Positions 27,250-34,887 of a DNA stretch of 42,694 nt are shown piece by piece. How positions within the stretch are numbered: the first letter of the stretch is position 1; each line of letters starts with the position of its first letter. Source of the DNA: Parcubacteria group bacterium GW2011_GWD2_38_11 (GTDB lineage: Bacteria > Patescibacteriota > Minisyncoccia > Moranbacterales > GWC2-37-73); assembly GCA_000992325.1 (NCBI GenBank), contig LBTZ01000005.1, forward strand, positions 1 to 42,694, in the 5' to 3' direction. Below the pieces are notes generated by a model. It searched no databases. It worked only from the letters and a program-made list of their open reading frames with translations, and had not been told where the DNA came from. The position numbers and the translations under genes were made by a program.

Positions 27250-28056
27250 ATGACCCTATGTGTAATCGTTAAACGATACTATCATATGGCAGCCAAAATG
27301 AAAAGTCTATCCCGCAGGCCGGCTTCGCGCAAAATTGCACGAGGCGATGGTATGCAAATAATACTTTTTCGTCGCAAGACTGATTTGCCTTGGAAAGAAT
27401 CCGGCTCCGAGACTCTTTTGAGAGCAAAACTTCCAGTTGAAATTAACAATTCTCAATATCGAAGAAATTCTGATTTGGAGCGTGTCAAAGACTTGGGTGA
27501 CAATGAACTTATTGTTATTATTCACACGCAAAATATAGAAGCGTACAAAGAACTTTTCGCCCGCTATCAAAAAAAGCTTTTTACCTATATTTATCACCTG
27601 GTTGGCAATCGGGATGAGACAGAGGATATTTTGCAAAATGTTTTTTCCAAAACGTATAAGAGTATTGAAAATTTTGACACTACGCGAAAATTTTCCTCCT
27701 GGATATATCGCATCGCTCATAATGAATCAGTGAATTTTCTGAAGCGTAAAAGTAAGCGCTATACTATTTCCTGGGATGATATTTCAACAAGTAAAGATAA
27801 AATGGAAACCGCAACCAATGATGAGCGTCCTGAGGAAAAAATGGAACATCAGGAGATTGTGAAAGAGATAAGTTGGGCTATGGAAAAAATTCCCCCGAAA
27901 TATCAGGAAGTTTTGCGTCTGCGATATTTTAATGAATATTCGTATGAAGAGATGGGAAAAATTCTTGGAAAACCTTTAAATACAGTCGGAACACTTATTA
28001 ATAGAGCTAAAAAGAAGCTATTGGAAGTGGTGCAGGAAGAAGAAAAAAAGAAATAA
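27250..28056 (+). CDS. ECF-type sigma-70 family sigma factor (start may be ATG 27286 or later)
   Basis: DETEDILQNVFSKTYKSIENFDTTRKFSSWIYRIAHNESVNFLKR; GTLINRAKKKL. Confidence 0.92.
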   Translation: MTLCVIVKRYYHMAAKMKSLSRRPASRKIARGDGMQIILFRRKTDLPWKESGSETLLRAKLPVEINNSQYRRNSDLERVKDLGDNELIVIIHTQNIEAYKELFARYQKKLFTYIYHLVGNRDETEDILQNVFSKTYKSIENFDTTRKFSSWIYRIAHNESVNFLKRKSKRYTISWDDISTSKDKMETATNDERPEEKMEHQEIVKEISWAMEKIPPKYQEVLRLRYFNEYSYEEMGKILGKPLNTVGTLINRAKKKLLEVVQEEEKKK

Positions 28057-28100
28057 AAAAATCTTTTTCAGGGCAAAATTCGATTTAAAATAGGGTGGAC

Positions 28101-28128
28101 TTGATTATTTTTTTGTTTCTGTTATATT
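28101..28128 (+). promoter_or_regulatory. Putative promoter upstream of the partial tRNA-Glu
   Basis: TTGATT-16 nt-TATATT. Confidence 0.5.
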
Positions 28129-28192
28129 ATATCAGTGATCGGTGAGAGAAGAATCATTTTTTGATTCTTTGTTTTTTTGAAAAATAGCATTT

Positions 28193-28267
28193 GGCGCCAT
28201 CGTCTAGTGGTTAGGACACCAGGTTTTTCAGCCAAAGGCTGACCACCCTTTGGGTGGCATCCTGGTA
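28193..28267 (+). pseudogene. Partial tRNA-Glu copy interrupted in the anticodon loop; no T-arm or 3' acceptor
   Basis: Matches 28538-28582 apart from the 30-nt insert at 28228-28257. Confidence 0.88.
28228..28257. repeat. 30-bp double-hairpin repeat
   Basis: TCAGCCAAAGGCTGACCACCCTTTGGGTGG. Confidence 0.85.
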
Positions 28268-28282
28268 TAATTGTCAAAACAT

Positions 28283-28531
28283 ATGTATTATGTTTACATA
28301 TTAAAGAGTAAGGTTAAAGAATATCATTACATTGGAAGTACTGAGGATTTAAAGAGACGTTTTGAGGAGCACAATCAAGGTAAGACAAAATCAATAAAGC
28401 ATCTAATTCCTTTTGAGCTGATATATTACGAGGCTTACAGGACAAAAAAATTAGCACTTGTTAGAGAAATCGATTTGAAGAAAAATAGTTTTAGAAAAAA
28501 AGAGTTATTAGATAGGGTTGAAAAAATATAA
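28283..28531 (+). CDS. GIY-YIG nuclease family protein
   Basis: YYVYILKSK...HYIGSTEDLKRRFEEHNQGKTKSIKHLIPFELIYYEAYRTKKLALVREIDLKK. Confidence 0.93.
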   Translation: MYYVYILKSKVKEYHYIGSTEDLKRRFEEHNQGKTKSIKHLIPFELIYYEAYRTKKLALVREIDLKKNSFRKKELLDRVEKI

Positions 28532-28537
28532 ATATTT

Positions 28538-28609
28538 GGCGCCATCGTCTAGTGGTTAGGACACCAGGTTTTCATCCTGGTAACAGGGGTCCGATTCCCC
28601 TTGGCGCTA
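28538..28609 (+). tRNA. tRNA-Glu(TTC)
   Basis: Intact cloverleaf, anticodon loop TTTTCAT, T-arm GGGGTCCGATTCCCC. Confidence 0.93.
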
Positions 28610-28725
28610 CAAACAAAGAAAATCTCCGCTTTAATGCGGAGATTTTTGTTTGTTTGGTGATGGGAAAGATTGTATACGTTTTTGATTTGCTTGTATATTT
28701 TTGGCGCTAGTTTATAATTGAAAAT

Positions 28726-29331
28726 ATGGAACAAGCAGGACAACACATTTTTGAATTTTTGCGGCAATATGGTTATTGGGCGATGCTGCCTTTGATGATT
28801 ATTGAAGGACCGGTGGCTACTATTATTGCTGCGATGTTGGCTTCGTTGGGAGCTTTTTCTTGGCCAATAGTTTTGTTTTTTTCAATTCTGGGGGATATTA
28901 TCGGAGATGTTCTTTTGTATGGAGCTGGGTATAAATGGGGAATGGGCTTTGTGCGGGGATTTGGAAAATATATGGGCATCACGGAAAGTTTGGTTTTGCG
29001 GATGGAAAAATATTTTGAAAAGCACGGAGGGAAGACCATTTTTGCAGTTAAATCAACCACGGGACTTTGTTGGGCAACGTTTGCAGCAGCTGGTATTGTG
29101 AAAATGGATTTCAAAAAATTTGTGAAGTATTCAATTCTTGGCGGTTTTGTTTGGAGTGGGACATTGGTTGCGATGGGATATTTCTATGGTTATTTGTGGA
29201 AAGAAATGAAACAATATATCAGTTGGGTTGGCTGGATCATCGCTGCAGTGGCCGTTGTTTCATATGTTGGCATAACTTTATACAAAAATTTTCAAGCCAA
29301 AAAACTTTTGAAGGAAAATGTTGACGCATAG
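28726..29331 (+). CDS. DedA-family (SNARE-associated) membrane protein
   Basis: YWAMLPLMIIEGPVATIIAAMLASLGAFSW; GDIIGDVLLYGAGYKWG. Confidence 0.85.
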   Translation: MEQAGQHIFEFLRQYGYWAMLPLMIIEGPVATIIAAMLASLGAFSWPIVLFFSILGDIIGDVLLYGAGYKWGMGFVRGFGKYMGITESLVLRMEKYFEKHGGKTIFAVKSTTGLCWATFAAAGIVKMDFKKFVKYSILGGFVWSGTLVAMGYFYGYLWKEMKQYISWVGWIIAAVAVVSYVGITLYKNFQAKKLLKENVDA

Positions 29332-29426
29332 ATAAAATTGAAAAACGTATTTTTTTAAAGCTGCTGATACGCAGCTTTTTTCTTGCAAAAAGGGTGCAAA
29401 AGAGGTAGGCTTAATAATAGAAATAT

Positions 29427-30260
29427 ATGGTAAAAGGAATTATAAAATTTGCAGAAAAGGCAAAAAATATCATTTTTGCAGATCCTAATCTTTTGTATAA
29501 AGAACAGCGGCATTTGGTCAATAAGCCGTTTTTTTTCGTGGGCAATAATGGCAAAGGCGTTTTGCTTGTGCATGGTTGGACAAGTACGCCATATGAAGTT
29601 CGTCGGCTGGGAAAATATCTTAATGAAAGTGGTTATACGGTTTTAGGGATTCAACTTGCTGGTCATGGAACTGTGCCAAAAGATTTGGAAGATTTGAAAT
29701 GGCAAGATTGGCTTAGGGATGTTCAAAATGGTTATATGGAATTAAAAAAAACTTGCGATAAGGTTTACATTGGCGGAACTTCGATTGGAGGAAACTTGGC
29801 ATTGCTTTTTGCCAAAGAGCAAAAAGATATTGCAGGGCTTGTTATAATGGCAACTCCTTACAAAATGCGGTTTGAATCTTTGGGATTGTTTTTTATTAAG
29901 ATTATGTTGAAATTAAAAAAGAAATATAGGCGAAAATTTTATCCGCCGACATTTGGGCTTTCAACGACAATTACTCGCCTTATTTCATATCAGACTTATC
30001 CCGTCGCAAGTGTTTTGCAGGCATTTGAGATTGTAAGGGAAATGAGAAAAGATCTTGCAGTTATTTCTCAACCAGTTTTGATTATGCAATCAACGCATGA
30101 TCATATTGTGGAGAAAAACAGCATGGAAAATATTTATAAGAAAGTTGGGTCTGAAATAAAAAAGAAAATATATATTAAAAAAGCCTATCACACTTTTATT
30201 TCGGATATTAAAAATGAGCACGTGTTCGAGGATATACTGAGGTTTTTGGAGGATAACTAA
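29427..30260 (+). CDS. Alpha/beta hydrolase (carboxylesterase-like)
   Basis: GVLLVHGWTSTPYEVRRLGKYL; GTSIGG nucleophile; AYHTFISD. Confidence 0.88.
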   Translation: MVKGIIKFAEKAKNIIFADPNLLYKEQRHLVNKPFFFVGNNGKGVLLVHGWTSTPYEVRRLGKYLNESGYTVLGIQLAGHGTVPKDLEDLKWQDWLRDVQNGYMELKKTCDKVYIGGTSIGGNLALLFAKEQKDIAGLVIMATPYKMRFESLGLFFIKIMLKLKKKYRRKFYPPTFGLSTTITRLISYQTYPVASVLQAFEIVREMRKDLAVISQPVLIMQSTHDHIVEKNSMENIYKKVGSEIKKKIYIKKAYHTFISDIKNEHVFEDILRFLEDN

Positions 30261-30430
30261 ACTTTTAGTTTCAGGCAATTTTTTGTTTTTATTATTGACT
30301 TTAAATTTTCAATTCACAATTTCCAATTTACAATTAATTTTCAATTTCAAAATTTTCAAACAGGGAATTGATTATTGAGTTATTGTAAATTCAATGAAAA
30401 TTGAGAATTGATCATTGGAAATTACGCTTT

Positions 30431-31612
30431 ATGCGCATAGCGATATTTACAAACAATTATCTTCCTAATCCCTTTGGTGTTTCAATGTCAATTGAAAGTT
30501 TTCGCAGGGAATTTGAAAAACTCGGTCATACCGTGTATGTTTTTGCGCCTGAATTTAGGGGGTATGTTGATGAAAATCAAAATGCCTGCCCGTCTGATAG
30601 GCGGGTTTTCAGATATCCAGCATTGGATTTGAAATTTAAAAACATTCGTTTCCCAATTGCAATTCCATATTCCTACCGCATTGATAGGATTTTATCTGAT
30701 TTGGAAATTGATGTGATTCACTCTCAACACCCAAATCTTTTGGGCTGGCAAGCAAAAAGATGGGCAAAGAAAAAAAATGTACCGCTCATTTTCACTTGGC
30801 ACACATTATATGATCAATATGCGCACTTCGCGCCATTTATTCCCAGTAAGTTAGCAGCTTGGTGGACAATTAAAAACGCTGTGAGATATGCAAACAGCTG
30901 TGATCAAATTATTGTGCCAACCAAATCAGTTAAAAAAATAATAACTGATTGGGGAGTGCACAATGAAAATGTTCAAGCAGTTGCAACGGGAGTTGAAGAA
31001 AGTTTTTTTCAAAATACTGATAGAGTTGGAACGAGAAAACAATTTGGCATTGAAGATGATGAAGTGGCGCTGCTGCTTCTTTCCAGATTAACAACAGAAA
31101 AAAATGTGGAATTTTTGGTGCGAGCAGTGATTAGAATTTTGAAAAAAAATGAAAAAACAAAATTTATTTTGGCTGGGGAAGGGCAGGAGCTGCCAAAACT
31201 TAAAAAGATGATTGTTGATGCTGGATTGATAAATAAGGTTGTTTTTTCAGGGATTGTGAAAAGAGAAATTACAAAAAATATTTTTGCAGCTGCTGATATT
31301 TTTGTTTATGCTTCAAAATCAGAAACACAGGGAATGATTTTAACTGAGGCGATGTGTTTGGGTCTTCCGGTTGTGGCCCTGGCAGCAGCTGGAGCGATAG
31401 ATATAATTGGCAATCAAATCACTGGATTATTGGTAAAAGAAAATGAAGATGAATTTGTAAATGCTGTCGAAAGATTGATAAATGATGCAGAACTTAGAAA
31501 TAGATTTTCGGAAAATGCCAAAAAAATAGCCAAGGAAAATTATACAGCTTCCATCTGTGCTGAAAAAATGCTGGAAATTTATGAAAAAGTTATTGCTGGG
31601 AAGAAAAAATAA
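30431..31612 (+). CDS. Glycosyltransferase family 4 protein
   Basis: MRIAIFTNNYLPNPFGVSMSIESFRREFEKLGHTV; KNIFAAADIFVYASKSETQGMILTEAMCLGLPVVA. Confidence 0.93.
   Translation: MRIAIFTNNYLPNPFGVSMSIESFRREFEKLGHTVYVFAPEFRGYVDENQNACPSDRRVFRYPALDLKFKNIRFPIAIPYSYRIDRILSDLEIDVIHSQHPNLLGWQAKRWAKKKNVPLIFTWHTLYDQYAHFAPFIPSKLAAWWTIKNAVRYANSCDQIIVPTKSVKKIITDWGVHNENVQAVATGVEESFFQNTDRVGTRKQFGIEDDEVALLLLSRLTTEKNVEFLVRAVIRILKKNEKTKFILAGEGQELPKLKKMIVDAGLINKVVFSGIVKREITKNIFAAADIFVYASKSETQGMILTEAMCLGLPVVALAAAGAIDIIGNQITGLLVKENEDEFVNAVERLINDAELRNRFSENAKKIAKENYTASICAEKMLEIYEKVIAGKKK
30584..30606. repeat. Small palindromic insert (GCCTGCCCG..GGCGGGT) in the glycosyltransferase CDS
   Basis: GCCTGCCCGTCTGATAGGCGGGT, coding ACPSDRR; similar to the element at 33103-33127. 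Confidence 0.5.
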
Positions 31613-31720
31613 CTTTCTCGTGTAGTAATAAGAAGTATAATATTTTTTTTAAACTAAAGTTTCTAGGGCTTTAATTTTCTTTATGAACTTTATAACTTTA
31701 CGAACTTTATAAACTTACTT

Positions 31721-32314
31721 ATGGTTTACGAAGCAAAAAAATTTGATCATCTGCTAGGTTTGGATGGTTTTTCAGATGAATTACTGAAAAATCATTTCAC
31801 TTTGTATGAAGGTTATGTGGCAAATACAAATAAGGTGGTTGATCTGATTGTGAATCTTTTGGATCAGGATAAAACGGGCGCACCGGAATATGCCGAGGTG
31901 ATGCGCAGATTTGGTTGGGAATTTAATGGGATGCGTTTACACGAGTTGTATTTTGAAAATATGATGAAGGGTGGTTCGGCGTTAGAAATGGAAAGTGAAC
32001 TTGGCAAAAAAATTGTTGCGGAATTTGGTTCACTGGAAAGATGGGAAAAGCATTTTCGTGCAACTGGCGCGATGCGGGGAATTGGTTGGGTCGTGCTATA
32101 TCAAGATGACGAAACTGGCACGATGTATAATGTGTGGATTAATGAGCACAACGATGGGCATATGACTGGCGCAACACCACTTTTGGTGATGGATGTTTTT
32201 GAACATTCTTATATGATTCAATATGGCTTGAAAAAAGCTGATTATATTGATGCATTTATGAAAAACATTTGCTGGCATGTTGTTAGCGCAAGGTTTGCGC
32301 AGGCAAATGCTTAA
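31721..32314 (+). CDS. Fe/Mn superoxide dismutase
   Basis: LLGLDGFSDELLKNHFTLYEGYV; GIGWVVLYQD; LLVMDVFEHSYMIQYG; spaced metal ligands. Confidence 0.92.
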   Translation: MVYEAKKFDHLLGLDGFSDELLKNHFTLYEGYVANTNKVVDLIVNLLDQDKTGAPEYAEVMRRFGWEFNGMRLHELYFENMMKGGSALEMESELGKKIVAEFGSLERWEKHFRATGAMRGIGWVVLYQDDETGTMYNVWINEHNDGHMTGATPLLVMDVFEHSYMIQYGLKKADYIDAFMKNICWHVVSARFAQANA

Positions 32315-32326
32315 AAAGTGAAAAAG

Positions 32327-32355
32327 AAAAAAGCCTCCAAAATATGGAGGCTTTT
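32327..32355. terminator. Intrinsic terminator after sod
   Basis: AAAAAGCCTCC..GGAGGCTTTTT. Confidence 0.85.
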
Positions 32356-32375
32356 TGATTCTTTGATCATTTTTT

Positions 32376-32837
32376 TTATTCATTTAATCTGCGAAAGAAA
32401 TTCTCCCAGCCGTAAAGGGGACCTTCTTTGTATCCTTGGTAAAAAAAATAAATACCAAAAATGTAACAAAGAATAGCAAACCCGAAGTAATCCATTTTTT
32501 GAGAAGAGAAGAGTGAGCCTAAGAAAAATATGGTTGCACCAAGGGAGAAAGCAAATGGTTTTTCCATGCCGCCATAAACAATTCTACCAGCTAATTTGTT
32601 GCGAGAATAACGATAGATAATACAGAAAAAAATTACAGCTAAAATCAACTTGGCGTTAATGCTTTTTGCAAACAATCCTGTGGGCAGCCCAAGAGCAAAA
32701 ACTAATGAGCAGCAGAGAAAGAAGCTGGAAGATATTAATGACTTTTCTTTGCGTTTGTTTTTTTGGTAGTCTTGTTCAAAGTAAATGTTGCAGCCTGTTT
32801 GTTTTTCGTTGTTTTGAGTTGCAGTGATATTCTTCAT
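32376..32837 (-). CDS. Small multi-TM membrane protein
   Basis: ORF with AGGAGG SD 8 nt before the ATG. Confidence 0.7.
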   Translation of the reverse strand: MKNITATQNNEKQTGCNIYFEQDYQKNKRKEKSLISSSFFLCCSLVFALGLPTGLFAKSINAKLILAVIFFCIIYRYSRNKLAGRIVYGGMEKPFAFSLGATIFFLGSLFSSQKMDYFGFAILCYIFGIYFFYQGYKEGPLYGWENFFRRLNE

Positions 32838-32962
32838 AATTAAACCTCCTACTCCGAATTTTTATGTTAAAAAACTATTAAGATTATGGCATTAAAGAAG
32901 GATAAGAGCAATAATAATTTAAAAAGACATAAGAATATTAGCTTGTTATTTCACTTCTGCCA

Positions 32963-33023
32963 GTTCGATTCCCCCTACCCGCACTTAAAGAAAACAAAAC
33001 AGACCCTAAGGTCTGTTTTGTTT
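32963..33023. repeat. Inverted 20-nt copy of the tRNA-Gly 3' end plus terminator-like hairpin (reduced tRNA-tail element)
   Basis: GTTCGATTCCCCCTACCCGC (32963-32982) is the exact reverse complement of 33032-33051; hairpin 32992-33023. Confidence 0.75.
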
Positions 33024-33030
33024 ATCTATG

Positions 33031-33102
33031 AGCGGGTAGGGGGAATCGAACCCCCCTCCTCAGCTTGGAAGGCTGATATAATAGCCACTATACGACACCC
33101 GC
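33031..33102 (-). tRNA. tRNA-Gly(TCC)
   Basis: GCGGGTG/TACCCGC acceptor; loop CTTCCAA. Confidence 0.9.
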
Positions 33103-33127
33103 CTGCGCCAAGGCTTCGGCGGGCAGG
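33103..33127. repeat. 25-bp palindromic element abutting the tRNA-Gly 5' end
   Basis: Minus strand GCGGG-CCTGCCCGCCGAAGCCTTGGCGCAG-GCGGGTG: tRNA 5' GCGGG repeated on the far side. Confidence 0.6.
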
Positions 33128-33199
33128 CCCGCTTCTACTTTGGATGTTTTTAACTCTTATTATTATATACAAGAATAAAGTTTTGTCCAGGGGTCGTGC

Positions 33200-33227
33200 T
33201 TGACTTTTTTGAAATATGTCTTATAAT
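33200..33227 (+). promoter_or_regulatory. Sigma70-type promoter
   Basis: TTGACT-16 nt-TATAAT. Confidence 0.7.
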
Positions 33228-33285
33228 CAGTAATCAAGTAATTTAAAAATATAATGTTATCACTAAAAAAAGGGGGGTATCTGAT

Positions 33286-33728
33286 ATGAAATCAAGAGTT
33301 TTGGTTGTTGGTTTTCCCATACGGAGAGATGAGGTACTCTTGGGTATCCGTAATCAAAAACCCTGGATTTGTAATCTTAGTGGTTTTGGCGGAAATATTA
33401 ATGACGAGGATGGAAACGATCCGAGAAAAACCCAAGTCCGCGAACTGCGCCCCAGCTTATTGAAAAAAGAGCTGAGTTCATTGTTAATTGTGAAGGGAAA
33501 GAGTCAAAAATTCTTCACGCCTATCTGATACCATATTTCATGGGGAAGGAGGTTACAACAAAAGAGATGTCCTCTCCTATGTGGTTTCCGAAAAAAAATA
33601 TCCCCACAGATTTGATGATCCCGGGTGATGAATTTTGGGTTTGTCGGATGTTGGCAGGAGAATTTATGAGCGGTACAATATTTCGAAGCGCTGATGCTGA
33701 GATATTTCTCGGGATCGAATTGAATTAA
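33286..33728 (+). pseudogene. Frameshifted MTH1-like NUDIX hydrolase lacking the EExG part of the Nudix box
   Basis: GFGGNINDEDGN..VREL in one frame, QLIEKRAEFIVNCEGKESKILHAYLIPYFMGKEVTTKEMSSPMWF..IPGDEFWVCRMLAGEF in another. Confidence 0.6.
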
Positions 33729-33779
33729 TTTTTTCAATGTGAAATTTAAAAGCAGAACATTAAAAGGAGGAAGTCGATT

Positions 33780-34061
33780 ATGTCGAAGAGAATGATTTAT
33801 GGTGGTCCTTGCGTGGTTTGTCTTGAGGAAAAGACTTCACTGGAGTATGTGCCTAAATCGGAGAAATTGGGCGTTTCCGTTGTGCAATCGAAAAATGATC
33901 GCAAAGTCATCATAAAGGAATGCCGGGTGTATTGTAGGAAAAAAGGGATACAATTTTCGCTTTCGGACTCGGTGACCTTTGGTTGGGGATTTGCCGACAT
34001 TAAAAGTGTGCAAAAAAGTGATGGCGAAATTATCTGGGAAGCCCCATCTTCAAGCAAATAA
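33780..34061 (+). CDS. Hypothetical small protein
   Basis: ORF with AAAGGAGGAA SD and downstream terminator. Confidence 0.7.
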   Translation: MSKRMIYGGPCVVCLEEKTSLEYVPKSEKLGVSVVQSKNDRKVIIKECRVYCRKKGIQFSLSDSVTFGWGFADIKSVQKSDGEIIWEAPSSSK

Positions 34062-34082
34062 AAAACATAAAACGTTTTGTAT

Positions 34083-34121
34083 AAGGGCTTGGCTAATAAT
34101 TATTAGCCAAGCCCTTTTTCA
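34083..34121. terminator. Intrinsic terminator
   Basis: AAGGGCTTGGCTAATAATTATTAGCCAAGCCCTTTTT. Confidence 0.88.
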
Positions 34122-34170
34122 TTTTTTGGATCTATGATAGGATGTTTAGGTAATTTTTTAATAATAAAAT

Positions 34171-34671
34171 ATGGGGAATAAAAAAATTTTAATGGGGCTG
34201 ATTGTAGTGGTGGCTATAGTTTTGGGTTATACTTTGACTCGTAGCAAAACTGCTAATGCTCCAGTAGTGAAAGATGAAAAGACTGCTGTGGTTTCGCAGG
34301 AATCTCAATCAATAAATAATCAATCTAATGAGACAAAAAAACCTATGGAATTAGAAATCAAAACAACTCAAGAGGGAACAGGTGATCAAGTGGTCAAATC
34401 AGGTGACAATATCGCTGTACATTACACTGGAAAATTGACTGACGGGACTAAATTTGATTCAAGTGTAGATCGTGGCACTCCTTTTGAATTTCAAATTGGA
34501 CAAGGAATGGTAATTGCTGGTTGGGAACAGGGACTTTTGGGAATGAAGGTTGGTGAAAAACGAACATTAACAATTCCTTCTGAATTGGGATATGGATCAC
34601 GTGGAGCTGGTGCGATTATTCCACCAAATGCCACTCTTGTTTTTGATGTAGAACTTATTTCTATCAAATAG
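34171..34671 (+). CDS. FKBP-type peptidyl-prolyl cis-trans isomerase, membrane anchored
   Basis: [60 protein letters not shown]. Confidence 0.95.
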   Translation: MGNKKILMGLIVVVAIVLGYTLTRSKTANAPVVKDEKTAVVSQESQSINNQSNETKKPMELEIKTTQEGTGDQVVKSGDNIAVHYTGKLTDGTKFDSSVDRGTPFEFQIGQGMVIAGWEQGLLGMKVGEKRTLTIPSELGYGSRGAGAIIPPNATLVFDVELISIK

Positions 34672-34887
34672 TTAGTAATAGCATTGCTATATCTTTCTAT
34701 TTTCACAAAAAATCTCCCTTTTTATGGGAGATTTTTTTGTTACACAAGTAAATCTTTTGATATAAATAAGTAACAATAATATATGGGATATTTGATTATT
34801 ATAAATCTCCAAAATATGTTATATTGTAAGTAGTCTTAAAAAATATTAGCCCTGAAGAGGTGGGCTTATTGCAAACTGTAAATAAAG

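Noticed and set aside
28193-28267. A functional tRNA-Glu with an anticodon-loop intron
   Set aside because: The copy has no T-arm or 3' acceptor after CCTGGTA, and 30 nt is too short for a group I/II intron; a truncated duplicate fits better.
30300-30420. CRISPR-like array or phage attachment site
   Set aside because: AATTTTCAATTTC-type words are irregular, with no constant-length spacers; they fit the intergenic word-tract class. No cas genes seen.
34820-34866. Riboswitch in the leader of the 34888 gene (TGTTATATT, then AGCCC..GGGCT hairpin)
   Set aside because: The stem is only 5 bp with no T-run and no match to a riboswitch class I can recognise.
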